Origin: Saprospiraceae bacterium | GTDB lineage: Bacteria > Bacteroidota > Bacteroidia > Chitinophagales > Saprospiraceae | NCBI GenBank assembly: GCA_020630435.1 | Contig: JAHDBJ010000003.1 | Location: 62,001-126,000, forward strand | Direction: 5' to 3' | DNA length: 64,000 bases | In this document: positions 28,158 to 37,595 of the stretch, piece after piece | Numbering within the stretch: position 1 is the stretch's first letter | How the letters are laid out: each line of letters opens with the position of its first letter | Position numbers and translations under genes: made by a program | Notes under the pieces: generated by a model | Databases searched by the model: none | What the model was told of the DNA's origin: nothing | What the model saw: the letters and a program-made list of their open reading frames with translations, nothing else

Positions 28158-28189
28158 AAAAGTCGGCCCAAGAGCTGGTACCGACTTTT
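28158..28189 (-). terminator. Rho-independent terminator
   Basis: A perfect 9-bp stem, AAAAGTCGG (28158-28166) with CCGACTTTT (28181-28189), encloses a 14-base loop. On the minus strand it is followed by TT then GTTTT, fitting termination of the gene at 28272-28589. Confidence 0.75.
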
Positions 28190-28271
28190 AAAACACTAAC
28201 TATGAAAACTTATAAACCTTAAAATCTTTTAAATAGGAAGCATTTAAAAACAATTCTAAAAAGTATACTCT

Positions 28272-28589
28272 TTAAGCTGCTATACTTCTTCCATTTGGTA
28301 TATACCTTCTAGAAGCACTATATCCTACCTCAATGGCTTCATCTGAAATAGTCATGCCTTTCACTCCCTCATCTAATTGTTCCCATTTCAAAACAATCAT
28401 ATGAAAACCATGTTCTGCTTTAACAGCAACCCATTGCCATGATTTACCATCATTACTTTTACCAGAAAAGGTATACAAAATACAAAAGTTAATCTTTTGA
28501 TTATTTTTAAAAATTCTTCTTTCTGTTTTTACTTTAAAGTTGATGATAGCTTGGCCATTGGGAGTAACGAGGGGTAAATTACTTAGCAT
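28272..28589 (-). CDS. Small hypothetical protein
   Basis: This 105-residue protein has no signal or membrane segment. It looks like a small beta-rich domain (for example NGQAIINFKVKTERRI and WQWVAVKAEHGFHMIVLKW) with a basic C-terminal tail. I recognise no family. It stands alone between the act operon promoter and a 650-base gap and has its own terminator, which supports it being a real, separately expressed gene. Confidence 0.5.
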   Translation of the reverse strand: MLSNLPLVTPNGQAIINFKVKTERRIFKNNQKINFCILYTFSGKSNDGKSWQWVAVKAEHGFHMIVLKWEQLDEGVKGMTISDEAIEVGYSASRRYIPNGRSIAA

Positions 28590-29035
28590 GATTATTCTTT
28601 TTTTATTTCAAATTGTTTATCAAATACTTACACCTCAACAAAGTCAATTACTGTGCCAAAAAAGGATATGCCATGCAACATAAATAAAGGTTATTAACAC
28701 TTTTTTTGGTCAAAAAATACCGTTTCCTTAGCTGTAGATCCGTATTCTAGTATTTTGATACCGTTTTCTTGATTTGATATTTTTTCAAACTTTTTTAATT
28801 TTAACAAATTAGAAAAAATTTAAAGATATTCTTAACGTCTAAATCTCCAAAACTTGGAATCTATATCCAGTATTTGGAAGGTTTTATAAAAGCATCTCTT
28901 TAAAAACTAACATATGTAAAGGAGAGACCGCCTCAAAATATGATAGACAGTCTCTTGGACTAGTGAGGTTATAATGGAGAATATATTATAGAATTAAAGT
29001 CATCAAATTTCATATTGTAGGTTATTTTATAATGA
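28590..29035. other. Intergenic stretch without a recognised gene
   Basis: About 450 AT-rich bases lie upstream of the small hypothetical gene and before the repeat copy at 29036. Two similar phrases around ATACCGTTTTC occur near 28717 and 28758. No ORF, RNA or promoter was convincing. Confidence 0.35.
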
Positions 29036-29196
29036 AGCTGTTTAAAAATAGAATGATGAATTATTTACAAGTCATTATATCTCAATATTTCAGCTAATTC
29101 TTTTCACCGTAACTAAGGCTACGAAAAAAGAATGGAGCTTTATCTTGAAATACAAGCACTTATAATTAAAATAAACCTCCATTATTAAACAACTTC
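29036..29196. repeat. 161-bp palindromic dispersed repeat, copy 1
   Basis: It matches 48740-48900 with eight substitutions by eye and no indels. It is an imperfect inverted repeat centred near 29115 (CGTAAC-TAAG-GCTACG, one mismatch in the inner stem), with arms resembling each other over about 45 bases. No ORF lies inside. It looks like a MITE or a structured interspersed element, and here it follows the anti-sigma gene stop by about 40 bases. Confidence 0.8.
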
Positions 29197-29238
29197 AATG
29201 TATTCCAAATGATGGTTTTTAAAAAATATCGGCTTTAA

Positions 29239-29970
29239 CTATAATTGGGTTAATATTTTTTTTGCTTTTGGAGCATAGGCACTATTGCCATCTGAAAGAA
29301 TTTGAAGTAGGCTTTTTGCCTGATCAATAGCTGACAATTTAAGGTAGACTAATGCTTGATACCATAATGCAGAGTTTTTATATTTTGTAGATTTTTTGGA
29401 AAGGTCACTGAACTCTTTAAGGGCACTCTCAAATTGACCAGTTTCAAATAAACTAATTCCATAAGCTAATTGAGCCTGTTTATCTTTTGTTTTAATAGCT
29501 TCAAAAAAAGGAAGGGCATTTTCAAATTTTTGCGCATTATAATATACTCTACCTTGTTTAAAACTATTACCAATACTTTTGTCGTCTCCTCTTGAAAGTT
29601 CAAGTGTATATGGTTCAAAATATTGGTCTGCCAATAGTTGAGGAGTCTTCTTTTCAGAAAACAAATATAAATAACCAATTATACAAAACAATATCACTGC
29701 TGCTACCGCCAATATTCGCTTCAATATCACTATCCGACTTTGTGTAGGAGGTTCTTCTTCTACTTGCACTTTTTGAGAAAGTGCCTTTATTTTGTTTTTC
29801 CAATATACATCTCCTACATTTTCGGCTACCCTAAACCATTTTTTTTGTTCTAGTAAATGCTGCTGTAGTTGTGCATCTTTGTCTAGTTCTTTTTCAAAAA
29901 GAATTCTTTGTTTTGGTTCTAATTTTCCTAATAGATATTGCTCTATTACTTTTTGGTTATAAAAATCCAT
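29239..29970 (-). CDS. Anti-sigma-factor-like membrane protein with TPR domain
   Basis: This 243-residue protein starts with an 80-residue cytoplasmic part (YNQKVIEQYLLGKLEPKQRILFEKEL) typical of Bacteroidota anti-sigma-like regulators, without a zinc finger. One membrane helix follows (about 88-106), then an extracytoplasmic helical repeat region (about 135-243) resembling TPRs (ALPFFEAIKTKDKQAQLAYGISLFETGQFESAL). It starts 2 bases after the ECF sigma gene, so it probably binds and restrains that sigma factor while the periplasmic repeats sense a partner. The regulatory role is inferred from gene order and topology. Confidence 0.75.
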   Translation of the reverse strand: MDFYNQKVIEQYLLGKLEPKQRILFEKELDKDAQLQQHLLEQKKWFRVAENVGDVYWKNKIKALSQKVQVEEEPPTQSRIVILKRILAVAAVILFCIIGYLYLFSEKKTPQLLADQYFEPYTLELSRGDDKSIGNSFKQGRVYYNAQKFENALPFFEAIKTKDKQAQLAYGISLFETGQFESALKEFSDLSKKSTKYKNSALWYQALVYLKLSAIDQAKSLLQILSDGNSAYAPKAKKILTQL

Positions 29971-29972
29971 GT

Positions 29973-30560
29973 TTACTTTTTAAGGTAGGCTTTAAAAAAA
30001 TTTGATTGCTGTACGAATGTTTTAAGGGCTTTCATACACTTAGCCTTTTTATTTCTTGCAGTTTGTTCATTTTTATAATTCATTTCTTTTGCTATTTCTG
30101 CCATCTTTTTTTTATAAAAATAAAACCCCATAATTACGCTCCTACAATCCTCTTTCATATTATGGAGTAGCTGATCTATTATTTCTTGACGTTCCTTATT
30201 TAGCATTACATCCAAATAATTAGTGTCTAAAGGGATAGTATTTTCTGATGCTGTAAGTGCTAGTAGTTTTTGTTTTTTTTGATATTTTTGGTAAGAAATA
30301 TTTTTACAAATACCGATTAAATAAGGCTCAATTCGGCTATCATCTTTATCCAATAGTCCTTTAATAGCATTTTTCATCAAAACAAGAAGTCCATCATTAA
30401 ACACTTCCTCTATTTCTTCTTGGGGCAATCCCCTATTCTCAATTACTGAAACTACTTTTTTTCGGTATTTTCGAATAATAAATAATAAACCTTGCTCTAT
30501 ACGTTTTTCATCCCCTGACTTCAATATATTGATCAATGCTCTATCCTTTATTTCCTTCAT
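29973..30560 (-). CDS. ECF-type RNA polymerase sigma factor
   Basis: This 195-residue sigma-70 family protein has a region 2-like part (LLFIIRKYRKKVVSVIENRG to NAIKGLL) and a region 4 helix-turn-helix (KKKMAEIAKEMNYKNEQTARNKKAKCMKAL). The open frame continues to 30596; I prefer the ATG at 30560 because MKEIKDRALINIL is the usual style of start. It is tightly coupled to the membrane TPR regulator and divergent from a TPR-CHAT gene that may be its target. I see no autoregulatory promoter. Confidence 0.85.
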   Translation of the reverse strand: MKEIKDRALINILKSGDEKRIEQGLLFIIRKYRKKVVSVIENRGLPQEEIEEVFNDGLLVLMKNAIKGLLDKDDSRIEPYLIGICKNISYQKYQKKQKLLALTASENTIPLDTNYLDVMLNKERQEIIDQLLHNMKEDCRSVIMGFYFYKKKMAEIAKEMNYKNEQTARNKKAKCMKALKTFVQQSNFFKAYLKK

Positions 30561-30596
30561 AGTACTTATTATTAATATACTGATTGTTTTATACAA

Positions 30597-30991
30597 AAAC
30601 GTAATCGCTGTAAGTCATTTTTTTATAAACTCTCATAGTCATTAGAATACTACGAATCTTAAATGTAAAAATCGACTTGGTAAATTTGCCCATTAGTCAA
30701 TTTATAGATGTTTTGAAATATAATTTTCATAGAAAAAATCAATTCTAGGTTACATTTTCATATTAAAACAACACAATATAAGTAAATCATATAATATTTA
30801 AAGCAGCAAATACCTACTACACCAAGTTATACTTAACATACCTACAGCATTATTTATATATAATAATAATTTATGTATAGTTTATAAAAAGTCACTTCAA
30901 ATCAGTGTTCTATATCCTATACATTAGTTTAAGCAACTATCAATGGTATTCCATTCTATACAGATAGCTCAAATCATTAACCTTTCTACTT
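30597..30991. other. Divergent intergenic region of the sigma/CHAT locus
   Basis: About 395 AT-rich bases lie between the sigma factor and CHAT genes. No TAnnTTTG element with good spacing was seen toward either gene, so an ECF-dependent promoter is possible but cannot be defined from one site. Confidence 0.35.
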
Positions 30992-33787
30992 ATGACCACA
31001 CTATTTAAACTCCCGCTACTAAAAATTTTCCTGTTTTTCTTTTGTACCTATACATCAGGAAAAAATCAGTTTATTGATAAAGATTCTACCTCCTATTGGG
31101 TTCGGTATATTCATTCCTTAAATTTAAAAGCGTCAGATGAATACCATAAAGGACAATTAGGAAAAAGTAAAAATACAGCTTTCAGAGCTTATACGTTGGC
31201 ACATAAATACTTGCCAAAACACGAAAGTGCTTATAGGGATGCTCTATCCAATTATGCGACATTTCTAGACTCCAATTTCAACTATAAGTTAGCTATTGAG
31301 AAGGGTTTAGAATTAATAAACTTAAATGAATTTTTAAACACTAGCATCGAAGAAAAAGCGATAGCTTATAATAATCTAGGGCATACTTTTGAAAAAATTG
31401 GAGATAGATATAATGCTATAAAGTACTTTAAACAAGCTGTCACTATCTTACAAACCTATCCTCAAAAAAAGGATATTGAGTTTGCTAAAATAGTCATAAA
31501 CTATGCTAGTTGTTTATCAAGAATCAACCAGCTAGAAGAAGCCAAGAAAAACTTCTTTTTAGGGTTAAACAACATTAAAAATTCATTTCAAAGAGACTCG
31601 AACAAAGCACAACAAACAGCTTTATATGCTTACCAAGGATTAGCAAAAATTGGATACAAACAAAAGCAACCTCAGCATATGATTATGAGCTATTTACAAA
31701 ATTGTTTAAAAATCGAACAAAACTATATTATTCAGCGAAACTCATACCATACTCACGAGTTGCTTGGTAATTTTTCCTTAAAGAATAAAGACTTAACCAA
31801 TGCTATTAAATTTTATAATAAGGCTATTGAATATAGAAAAAAAGAAATAGAAAATAAAATAAATGATATTCATCTAGCTCGCCTATATACATCAAAGGCT
31901 GTTGCCTATAGAAAATTAGAAAAGTATGATGAAGCTCTAGAGTTTCATCAATTGGCACTTCAATTAAGTGCCGTAGATTTTATCCCTGATGATGTACTAT
32001 CGAATCCAGAAAGCTCACAGTTTACAAATAAACTTTATGCTGTTTATGTACTCAATCAAAAAGGCAAAACGTTAAAGAAACTCTTCAAAAAAAATAATAC
32101 TATAGACAATCTAGTAGTAGCTTTTAAGACCTTTAAATTGGCTTCAAATTTAATGCCCCTCATTAGAAAGAAGTATAAAGAGGATAATTCTAAATATCGC
32201 CTTTGCAATCATTCAGTTTATATTTATGAAAACGCTATCCGTACTGCCCAGCTCTTATTCAAAAAAACAAAAGATATCAAGTATTTTGAAGCTGCCTTTC
32301 AATTTGCTGAGTCCAATAAATCTGTTTTACTACAAGAAGAAATGCAGGTTAAAAAAGTCCGAAAACATCAATTCTTACCCCCAAAATTAGCCCATGAAGA
32401 ACAACAAACAGCTATTGAAATTAATCAATTGGAACGACAAATTACTAGTTTAGAAATCATCCATAAGGATAGTCTGACAAATGAGAATAAAGCTAGACTT
32501 GAAAAATGGAAAAATGCACTTCGAAAAAAGAAAGAACATTATCATCATCACTTAAATAAAAAAATAAGACAGTATCCTAAGTTCCTAGCACTAAAAAATG
32601 AACTTCCTAGGGCTAGTTTAGAAGCTATTCAAAGAAAAATTATTAAAAATGAGAAGGTCGCACTCGTAGAATTTTTTGAAGGAAAAAAAAGAATTTATGT
32701 ATTTTTAATTAGCGAAAATCACTACAAAATCCATTCTTTACCAAAAGAAGAAGACTATTTAAATGCCATAAAGGAGGTACTCCAAATTGTTCAAAATCCG
32801 CCTAGTGAGGATTTTCATTCTACTTATTCCTCATTCAAGAAAAATACGCTGTGGCTCTACCTGAATTTACTAGAACCTATACTTAAAGACGTCCATAATT
32901 CGATCAATCGCTTGATCATTATTCCTGATGGGGAATTACACAATATTCCTTTTGATATTTTATTGTATAAAAATAATAAACAGCATTCTTATGCCATTGA
33001 TGACAACGCTTATCTCCTTAAAAAATATGCGATAAATTATCATTATTCTGCTAATTTATTTGTATTCAATGACAATATAAAGACTAGAATGAATAAGCAT
33101 AACTTTATTGGATTTGCTCCTAGCTTTGAACAAAACGACCAACTTGAAAATCTAGAAAACACAATCCCTGAAGTCCAAGAAATTGCTCAAGTCGTCAATG
33201 GGCAAGTTATCATCGGAGAAAAAGCTACAAAGGCTGCTTTTTTAAACAATATCCAATCCCACGACATTATCCATATTGCTACTCATGCAGAAAAAGATAC
33301 AGCTAATATAAAAATGAATCGCATCTATTTTTCGGATGGTTACTTGACCAATTATGATTTGGATACCATCACTATTAATGCGAGTCTAGTTGTTTTAAAT
33401 GGCTGTGAAACAGGTACTGGAAAAATTATGGAAGGAGAAGGAATTATGTCCTTATCCAAAAGTTTTATTTTTTCAGGTAGTTCTAGTGTCCTCGCCAGTG
33501 CATGGAAAGTTGACGACAAAGCATCTGAACAAATTATGCGTTCTTTTTATAACTATTTAAATCAAGAAGTTCCTAAAGATAAAGCACTCCAAGATGCCAA
33601 ATTGGAATATATGAGTGCTCCTTTTGAGAATGACTATCGATCGCACCCTTATTATTGGTCCTCTTTCCGCTTAATTGGTTCTAGTGATAATATTAGCCTA
33701 ACTAACAAAATCTCCTATCTTATTTACATACTTAGCCCACTCCTATTTATACTGATTTTTTATTTTTTAAAAAAAGCCTTTCTTTAA
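30992..33787 (+). CDS. TPR-CHAT protease-like protein
   Basis: This 931-residue protein starts with a short hydrophobic segment (residues 5-20, likely signal). TPR-type helices span about 90-350 (for example AIAYNNLGHTFEKIGDRYNAIKYF), followed by a coiled coil (about 455-520) and a caspase-like CHAT domain (about 560-900). The predicted dyad is intact: H765 in IATHAE and C805 in NGCETG. A C-terminal membrane helix (about 908-928) follows. CHAT domains are cysteine proteases of the caspase/separase clan. With an ECF sigma and TPR anti-sigma alongside, a sensing or proteolytic signalling role is plausible. Substrates are unknown. Confidence 0.85.
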   Translation: MTTLFKLPLLKIFLFFFCTYTSGKNQFIDKDSTSYWVRYIHSLNLKASDEYHKGQLGKSKNTAFRAYTLAHKYLPKHESAYRDALSNYATFLDSNFNYKLAIEKGLELINLNEFLNTSIEEKAIAYNNLGHTFEKIGDRYNAIKYFKQAVTILQTYPQKKDIEFAKIVINYASCLSRINQLEEAKKNFFLGLNNIKNSFQRDSNKAQQTALYAYQGLAKIGYKQKQPQHMIMSYLQNCLKIEQNYIIQRNSYHTHELLGNFSLKNKDLTNAIKFYNKAIEYRKKEIENKINDIHLARLYTSKAVAYRKLEKYDEALEFHQLALQLSAVDFIPDDVLSNPESSQFTNKLYAVYVLNQKGKTLKKLFKKNNTIDNLVVAFKTFKLASNLMPLIRKKYKEDNSKYRLCNHSVYIYENAIRTAQLLFKKTKDIKYFEAAFQFAESNKSVLLQEEMQVKKVRKHQFLPPKLAHEEQQTAIEINQLERQITSLEIIHKDSLTNENKARLEKWKNALRKKKEHYHHHLNKKIRQYPKFLALKNELPRASLEAIQRKIIKNEKVALVEFFEGKKRIYVFLISENHYKIHSLPKEEDYLNAIKEVLQIVQNPPSEDFHSTYSSFKKNTLWLYLNLLEPILKDVHNSINRLIIIPDGELHNIPFDILLYKNNKQHSYAIDDNAYLLKKYAINYHYSANLFVFNDNIKTRMNKHNFIGFAPSFEQNDQLENLENTIPEVQEIAQVVNGQVIIGEKATKAAFLNNIQSHDIIHIATHAEKDTANIKMNRIYFSDGYLTNYDLDTITINASLVVLNGCETGTGKIMEGEGIMSLSKSFIFSGSSSVLASAWKVDDKASEQIMRSFYNYLNQEVPKDKALQDAKLEYMSAPFENDYRSHPYYWSSFRLIGSSDNISLTNKISYLIYILSPLLFILIFYFLKKAFL

Positions 33788-33822
33788 TTTTTCAATATTT
33801 CCTGCTAAAATAATTTACTTTA

Positions 33823-33838
33823 TAGCGAAAATTCGCTA
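33823..33838. promoter_or_regulatory. Inverted repeat upstream of the beta-oxidation operon
   Basis: TAGCGAA-AA-TTCGCTA is a 7+2+7 inverted repeat 55 bases before the ATG at 33893. It lacks a T run, so it is more likely an operator than a terminator. The binding regulator is unknown. Confidence 0.3.
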
Positions 33839-33892
33839 ATATTGTCAAAAAATAATAATTTTCTAATTCTACAACCAAATTGTATATCTATA

Positions 33893-36283
33893 ATGAGTAA
33901 AAGAATAAAGAAAGTAGCGGTATTGGGTTCTGGTGTAATGGGAACTGGTATTGCCGCACACTTTGCGAACATTGGACTTGATGTATTAATGCTAGATATT
34001 GTTCCTTTTGATTTAAAAGATGATGAAAAGGATAACAAAACTGCTCGAAATCGAATTGCTGATGTCTCGTTGAAGAAAGCCCTGAAAGCTAAGCCTGCTC
34101 CTTTTTACAATAAGGCTTTTGCAAGTCGTATAAAAACGGGCAATTTTGATGATGATTTTGAAAAAATTAGTGATGCAGATTGGATCATTGAAGTTGTAAT
34201 TGAACGTTTGGACATCAAAAAACAGATTTTTGAGAAAGTTGATAAATATCGTAAAGAAGGTTCTTTAATCACTTCAAATACCTCTGGTATTCCTATTCAT
34301 CTAATGACGGATGGAAGAAGTGATGATTTTAAAAAGAATTTCTGTGGAACGCACTTTTTCAATCCTCCCCGTTATATGCGTTTGTTTGAAGTTATTCCTA
34401 CACAAGATACTGATCCTGCAGTTATTGATTTCTTTATGAATTATGGGGATGTTTATCTAGGCAAACAAACCGTCTTGTGTAAAGATACACCAGCCTTTAT
34501 TGCAAATAGAGTTGGGGTATATGCAATGGCAAAAATCTATCAATTGACAACTCAATTAGGTCTAACCATCGAGGAAGCTGATAAATTGACAGGAAAACCA
34601 CTTGGTCGTCCTAATACAGGGACTTTCCGTTTAGGAGATCTTGTAGGACATGATACGGCTGCCAAAGTTATCCAAGGGATTAAAGATAATTGCCCAAATG
34701 ATGAACAAGCAGGAGCATTTGAAATTCCAGCCTATTTAAAGTTTTTGTTGGATAATAAATTTTTAGGAGACAAAACAGGACAAGGTTTTTATAAAAAAAC
34801 AAAAGAAAAAGACGAAAAAGGCCGTCGTGTTATCCTTTCTTTAGATTTAGAAAAATTAGAATATGTTCCTAGACGTTCAGTCAAATTACCTAGTTTAGAA
34901 ACGGCTAAACAAATTGAAGATCTCGATAAGAGGGTTCGTTCATTTTTCAAAGCAGAAGACAAAGGCGGTGAACTTGTACGTCAGTCTCTTCTAGGACTTT
35001 TTGCATACGTTTCTAATCGCATTCCTGAAATTTCAGATAACATATATAGTATAGATGATGCCTTAAGAGCTGGCTTTGGCTGGGATGTAGGACCATTCCA
35101 ATATTGGGATATGGTAGGTGTAGAAAAAGGGATTGAAATGGCAGAAGCTCAAGGAGAATCCATTGCCCAATGGGTAAAAGATATGGTGGCTGCTGGTCAT
35201 ACTTCTTTTTACAAAATAGAAGATAATGCGAAGAAATATTTTGATAAAGCGAGTATGTCTTACCAAGTTGTACCTGGAACAGATACATTAATTATTTTAG
35301 ACAATTACCGTGAGCAAAAGCCTGTTTATGAAAATCCCGAAGTGGTCTTGCATGATATAGGTGATGGTGTATTGAATCTAGAATTCCGAAGTAAGATGAA
35401 TTCTATTGGCGAAGGCGTTCTTAGAGGTATCAATGATGCGATACAAATAGCTGAAGAAGGCGAATGGAAAGGCTTAGTGATCGGTAATAATGCACAACAC
35501 TTCTCTGTAGGTGCAAATTTAATGATGATTGCGATGTTAGCTTACCAACAAGAATATGATGAGTTAAACGTGGCCGTAAATCTTTTCCAGCAGACGACCA
35601 TGCGTTGTCGTTATTCCTCTATTCCAGTAGTTGCTGCTACACAAGGTTATGTCTTTGGTGGGGGTTGTGAAACCATTATGCACTGTGATAGTGTCTGTGC
35701 TTCAGCTGAATCATATATTGGTTTAGTAGAAGTTGGTGTAGGCCTTATCCCTGGTGGTGGTGGAACAAAAGAGTTTGCGTTAAGAGCTTCTGACTCTTTC
35801 TTTGAGGGAGATGTACAAATCCCTACACTCATAGAAAAATTCAAAACAATCGCCATGGCAAGTGTGGCAACTTCAGCATACGAAGCCTATAAACATGGCT
35901 ATCTAAACACAAAGGACACTGTAATTGTTAATACTTCGAGAGCGATTGCTGAAGCTAAAAAGAAAGTATTGGCTTTAGCTGACAATTATACTCAACCTGC
36001 TCCTAGAAACGATATTCATGTGTTGGGACAAGGTGGAATGGCAGCCTTAATGGTGGCTGGACATAGTCTAAAGTTGGGTAAATATGCTAGTGAACATGAT
36101 ATAAAAATTGCGAACAAAATTGCTTACGTTTTATGTGGTGGTGATTTGAGTTCTCCACAAAAAGTTTCTGAGCAATATTTACTAGATATTGAAAGAGAAG
36201 CTTTCTTGAGCCTTTGTGGTGAGCAAAAAACCCTTGAACGTATTCAACATATGCTACAAACGAACAAACCATTGAGAAATTAA
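33893..36283 (+). CDS. fadN: 3-hydroxyacyl-CoA dehydrogenase / enoyl-CoA hydratase
   Basis: This 796-residue bifunctional beta-oxidation enzyme hydrates enoyl-CoA and oxidises 3-hydroxyacyl-CoA with NAD. The dehydrogenase comes first (VAVLGSGVMGTGIAAHF, Rossmann fold; THFFNPPRYMRLFEV), and the crotonase domain is C-terminal (HFSVGANLMM oxyanion region; GLVEVGVGLIPGGGGTKE with the catalytic Glu). This order matches FadN-like proteins rather than E. coli FadB. The frame opens upstream at a TTG (33842), but the ATG at 33893 puts the NAD motif at the normal position. It is followed after 63 bases by a thiolase, forming one operon. Confidence 0.92.
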   Translation: MSKRIKKVAVLGSGVMGTGIAAHFANIGLDVLMLDIVPFDLKDDEKDNKTARNRIADVSLKKALKAKPAPFYNKAFASRIKTGNFDDDFEKISDADWIIEVVIERLDIKKQIFEKVDKYRKEGSLITSNTSGIPIHLMTDGRSDDFKKNFCGTHFFNPPRYMRLFEVIPTQDTDPAVIDFFMNYGDVYLGKQTVLCKDTPAFIANRVGVYAMAKIYQLTTQLGLTIEEADKLTGKPLGRPNTGTFRLGDLVGHDTAAKVIQGIKDNCPNDEQAGAFEIPAYLKFLLDNKFLGDKTGQGFYKKTKEKDEKGRRVILSLDLEKLEYVPRRSVKLPSLETAKQIEDLDKRVRSFFKAEDKGGELVRQSLLGLFAYVSNRIPEISDNIYSIDDALRAGFGWDVGPFQYWDMVGVEKGIEMAEAQGESIAQWVKDMVAAGHTSFYKIEDNAKKYFDKASMSYQVVPGTDTLIILDNYREQKPVYENPEVVLHDIGDGVLNLEFRSKMNSIGEGVLRGINDAIQIAEEGEWKGLVIGNNAQHFSVGANLMMIAMLAYQQEYDELNVAVNLFQQTTMRCRYSSIPVVAATQGYVFGGGCETIMHCDSVCASAESYIGLVEVGVGLIPGGGGTKEFALRASDSFFEGDVQIPTLIEKFKTIAMASVATSAYEAYKHGYLNTKDTVIVNTSRAIAEAKKKVLALADNYTQPAPRNDIHVLGQGGMAALMVAGHSLKLGKYASEHDIKIANKIAYVLCGGDLSSPQKVSEQYLLDIEREAFLSLCGEQKTLERIQHMLQTNKPLRN

Positions 36284-36346
36284 GAGGAAGCGTGTTAAGC
36301 ATTTAATTGTAGTTTATTATTTATTTAAAAAATCAAGTAAATTAAA

Positions 36347-37519
36347 ATGGAAGCATATATAGTAAAAGCATACCGTTCTGCGGTAGGTAAAGCGGGTAAG
36401 GGCGGATTTCGTTTTTACCGCTCTGATGATTTAGCTGTTGATATTGTCAATTATATGATGGAACAATCACCAGATGTTGATCCTCAAATTATTGATGATG
36501 TAATTGTTGGTTGTGCCAATCCTGAGGGAGAACAAGGCTTACAAATAGGTCGTCAAATATCTGTACGAGCATTGGGGAAAGTTGTTCCTGGTATGACTGT
36601 TAATAGATACTGTGCCTCTGGCTTAGAAACCATCTCGATAGCGGTTGCTAAAATAAAAGCTGGAATGGGTGAATGTTACATTGCTGGCGGAACGGAAAGT
36701 ATGAGTATGATACCAATGACGGGTTATAAACTAGCCCCTAGTTATCAAGTGGCTAAAGATACACCTGACTATGTCGTTGGGATGGGATTAACGGCTGAAG
36801 CTGTAGCTGGTAAATACAACATTAGTAGAACAGCACAAGACGAATTTGCCTTTAACTCTCACCGTAAGGCAGCAGCAGCAATAGATGCAGGAAAATTCAA
36901 AGACGAAATTGTTCCTGTTTCAGTTAATGAAGTTTATTTAAAAGATGGGAAAAGAGCCGAAAGAAAATATGTCGTTGATACGGATGAAGGTGTACGTCGT
37001 TCAACAACTGTGGAAGCGTTGGCTAAATTAAGAGCTGTATTTGCTCAAGGTGGTAGTATCACAGCAGGTAATTCTTCTCAAACATCGGATGGAGCAGCAT
37101 TTGTAATGGTGATGAGTGAGCGATTGGTTAAAGAACTTAACCTTACTCCTATTGCACGGCTTGCTTCTTGTGCAGTTGCGGGTGTTGAGCCTTTATATAT
37201 GGGGATGGGACCTTGTGCTGCTATTCCAAAAGCTCTAGCTCAAGCTGGACTAAAACTCAATGATATTGAACAGATAGAACTTAATGAGGCTTTTGCAGCT
37301 CAGGCACTTGCTGTAATACAAGAAGCTGGTCTAAATCCAGAATTGGTTAATGTCAATGGTGGTGCTATTGCCCTAGGACATCCTCTTGGATGTACAGGTG
37401 CAAAATTATCGACTCAACTGTTGAATGAGATGCGCCGTCGTAATCAAAAATATGGTATGGTAACCGCTTGTGTCGGTGGGGGTCAAGGGATTGCTGGTGT
37501 TTTTGAGTTATTGAATTAA
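36347..37519 (+). CDS. fadA: Acetyl-CoA C-acyltransferase (thiolase)
   Basis: This 390-residue thiolase cleaves 3-ketoacyl-CoA to acetyl-CoA and a shortened acyl-CoA, the last step of beta-oxidation. The nucleophile is C89 in NRYCASGLE; the second set is [10 protein letters not shown] (His) and [10 protein letters not shown] (Cys). It is complete and co-transcribed with the dehydrogenase/hydratase. A hairpin terminator follows its stop. Confidence 0.95.
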   Translation: MEAYIVKAYRSAVGKAGKGGFRFYRSDDLAVDIVNYMMEQSPDVDPQIIDDVIVGCANPEGEQGLQIGRQISVRALGKVVPGMTVNRYCASGLETISIAVAKIKAGMGECYIAGGTESMSMIPMTGYKLAPSYQVAKDTPDYVVGMGLTAEAVAGKYNISRTAQDEFAFNSHRKAAAAIDAGKFKDEIVPVSVNEVYLKDGKRAERKYVVDTDEGVRRSTTVEALAKLRAVFAQGGSITAGNSSQTSDGAAFVMVMSERLVKELNLTPIARLASCAVAGVEPLYMGMGPCAAIPKALAQAGLKLNDIEQIELNEAFAAQALAVIQEAGLNPELVNVNGGAIALGHPLGCTGAKLSTQLLNEMRRRNQKYGMVTACVGGGQGIAGVFELLN

Positions 37520-37539
37520 AAAAAGATTAAACATTATAG

Positions 37540-37573
37540 AAGCTGTATCAAGAATTTGGTGCAGCTTTTTTTT
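37540..37573 (+). terminator. Rho-independent terminator of the beta-oxidation operon
   Basis: AAGCTG (37540-37545) pairs with CAGCTT (37562-37567), with an inner CAA/TTG pairing, and is followed by a run of T residues to 37573. It starts 20 bases after the thiolase stop. Confidence 0.8.
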
Positions 37574-37595
37574 GGTTTATTTGAAAATCATTTAT

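Noticed and set aside
30942-30955. AATGG-TATT-CCATT inverted repeat in the sigma/CHAT gap
   Set aside because: It is only 5 bp per arm in very AT-rich sequence and expected by chance.
33842-33895. TTG start extending the beta-oxidation enzyme by 17 residues
   Set aside because: The ATG at 33893 gives the normal distance to the NAD-binding motif; the extension has no conserved sequence.
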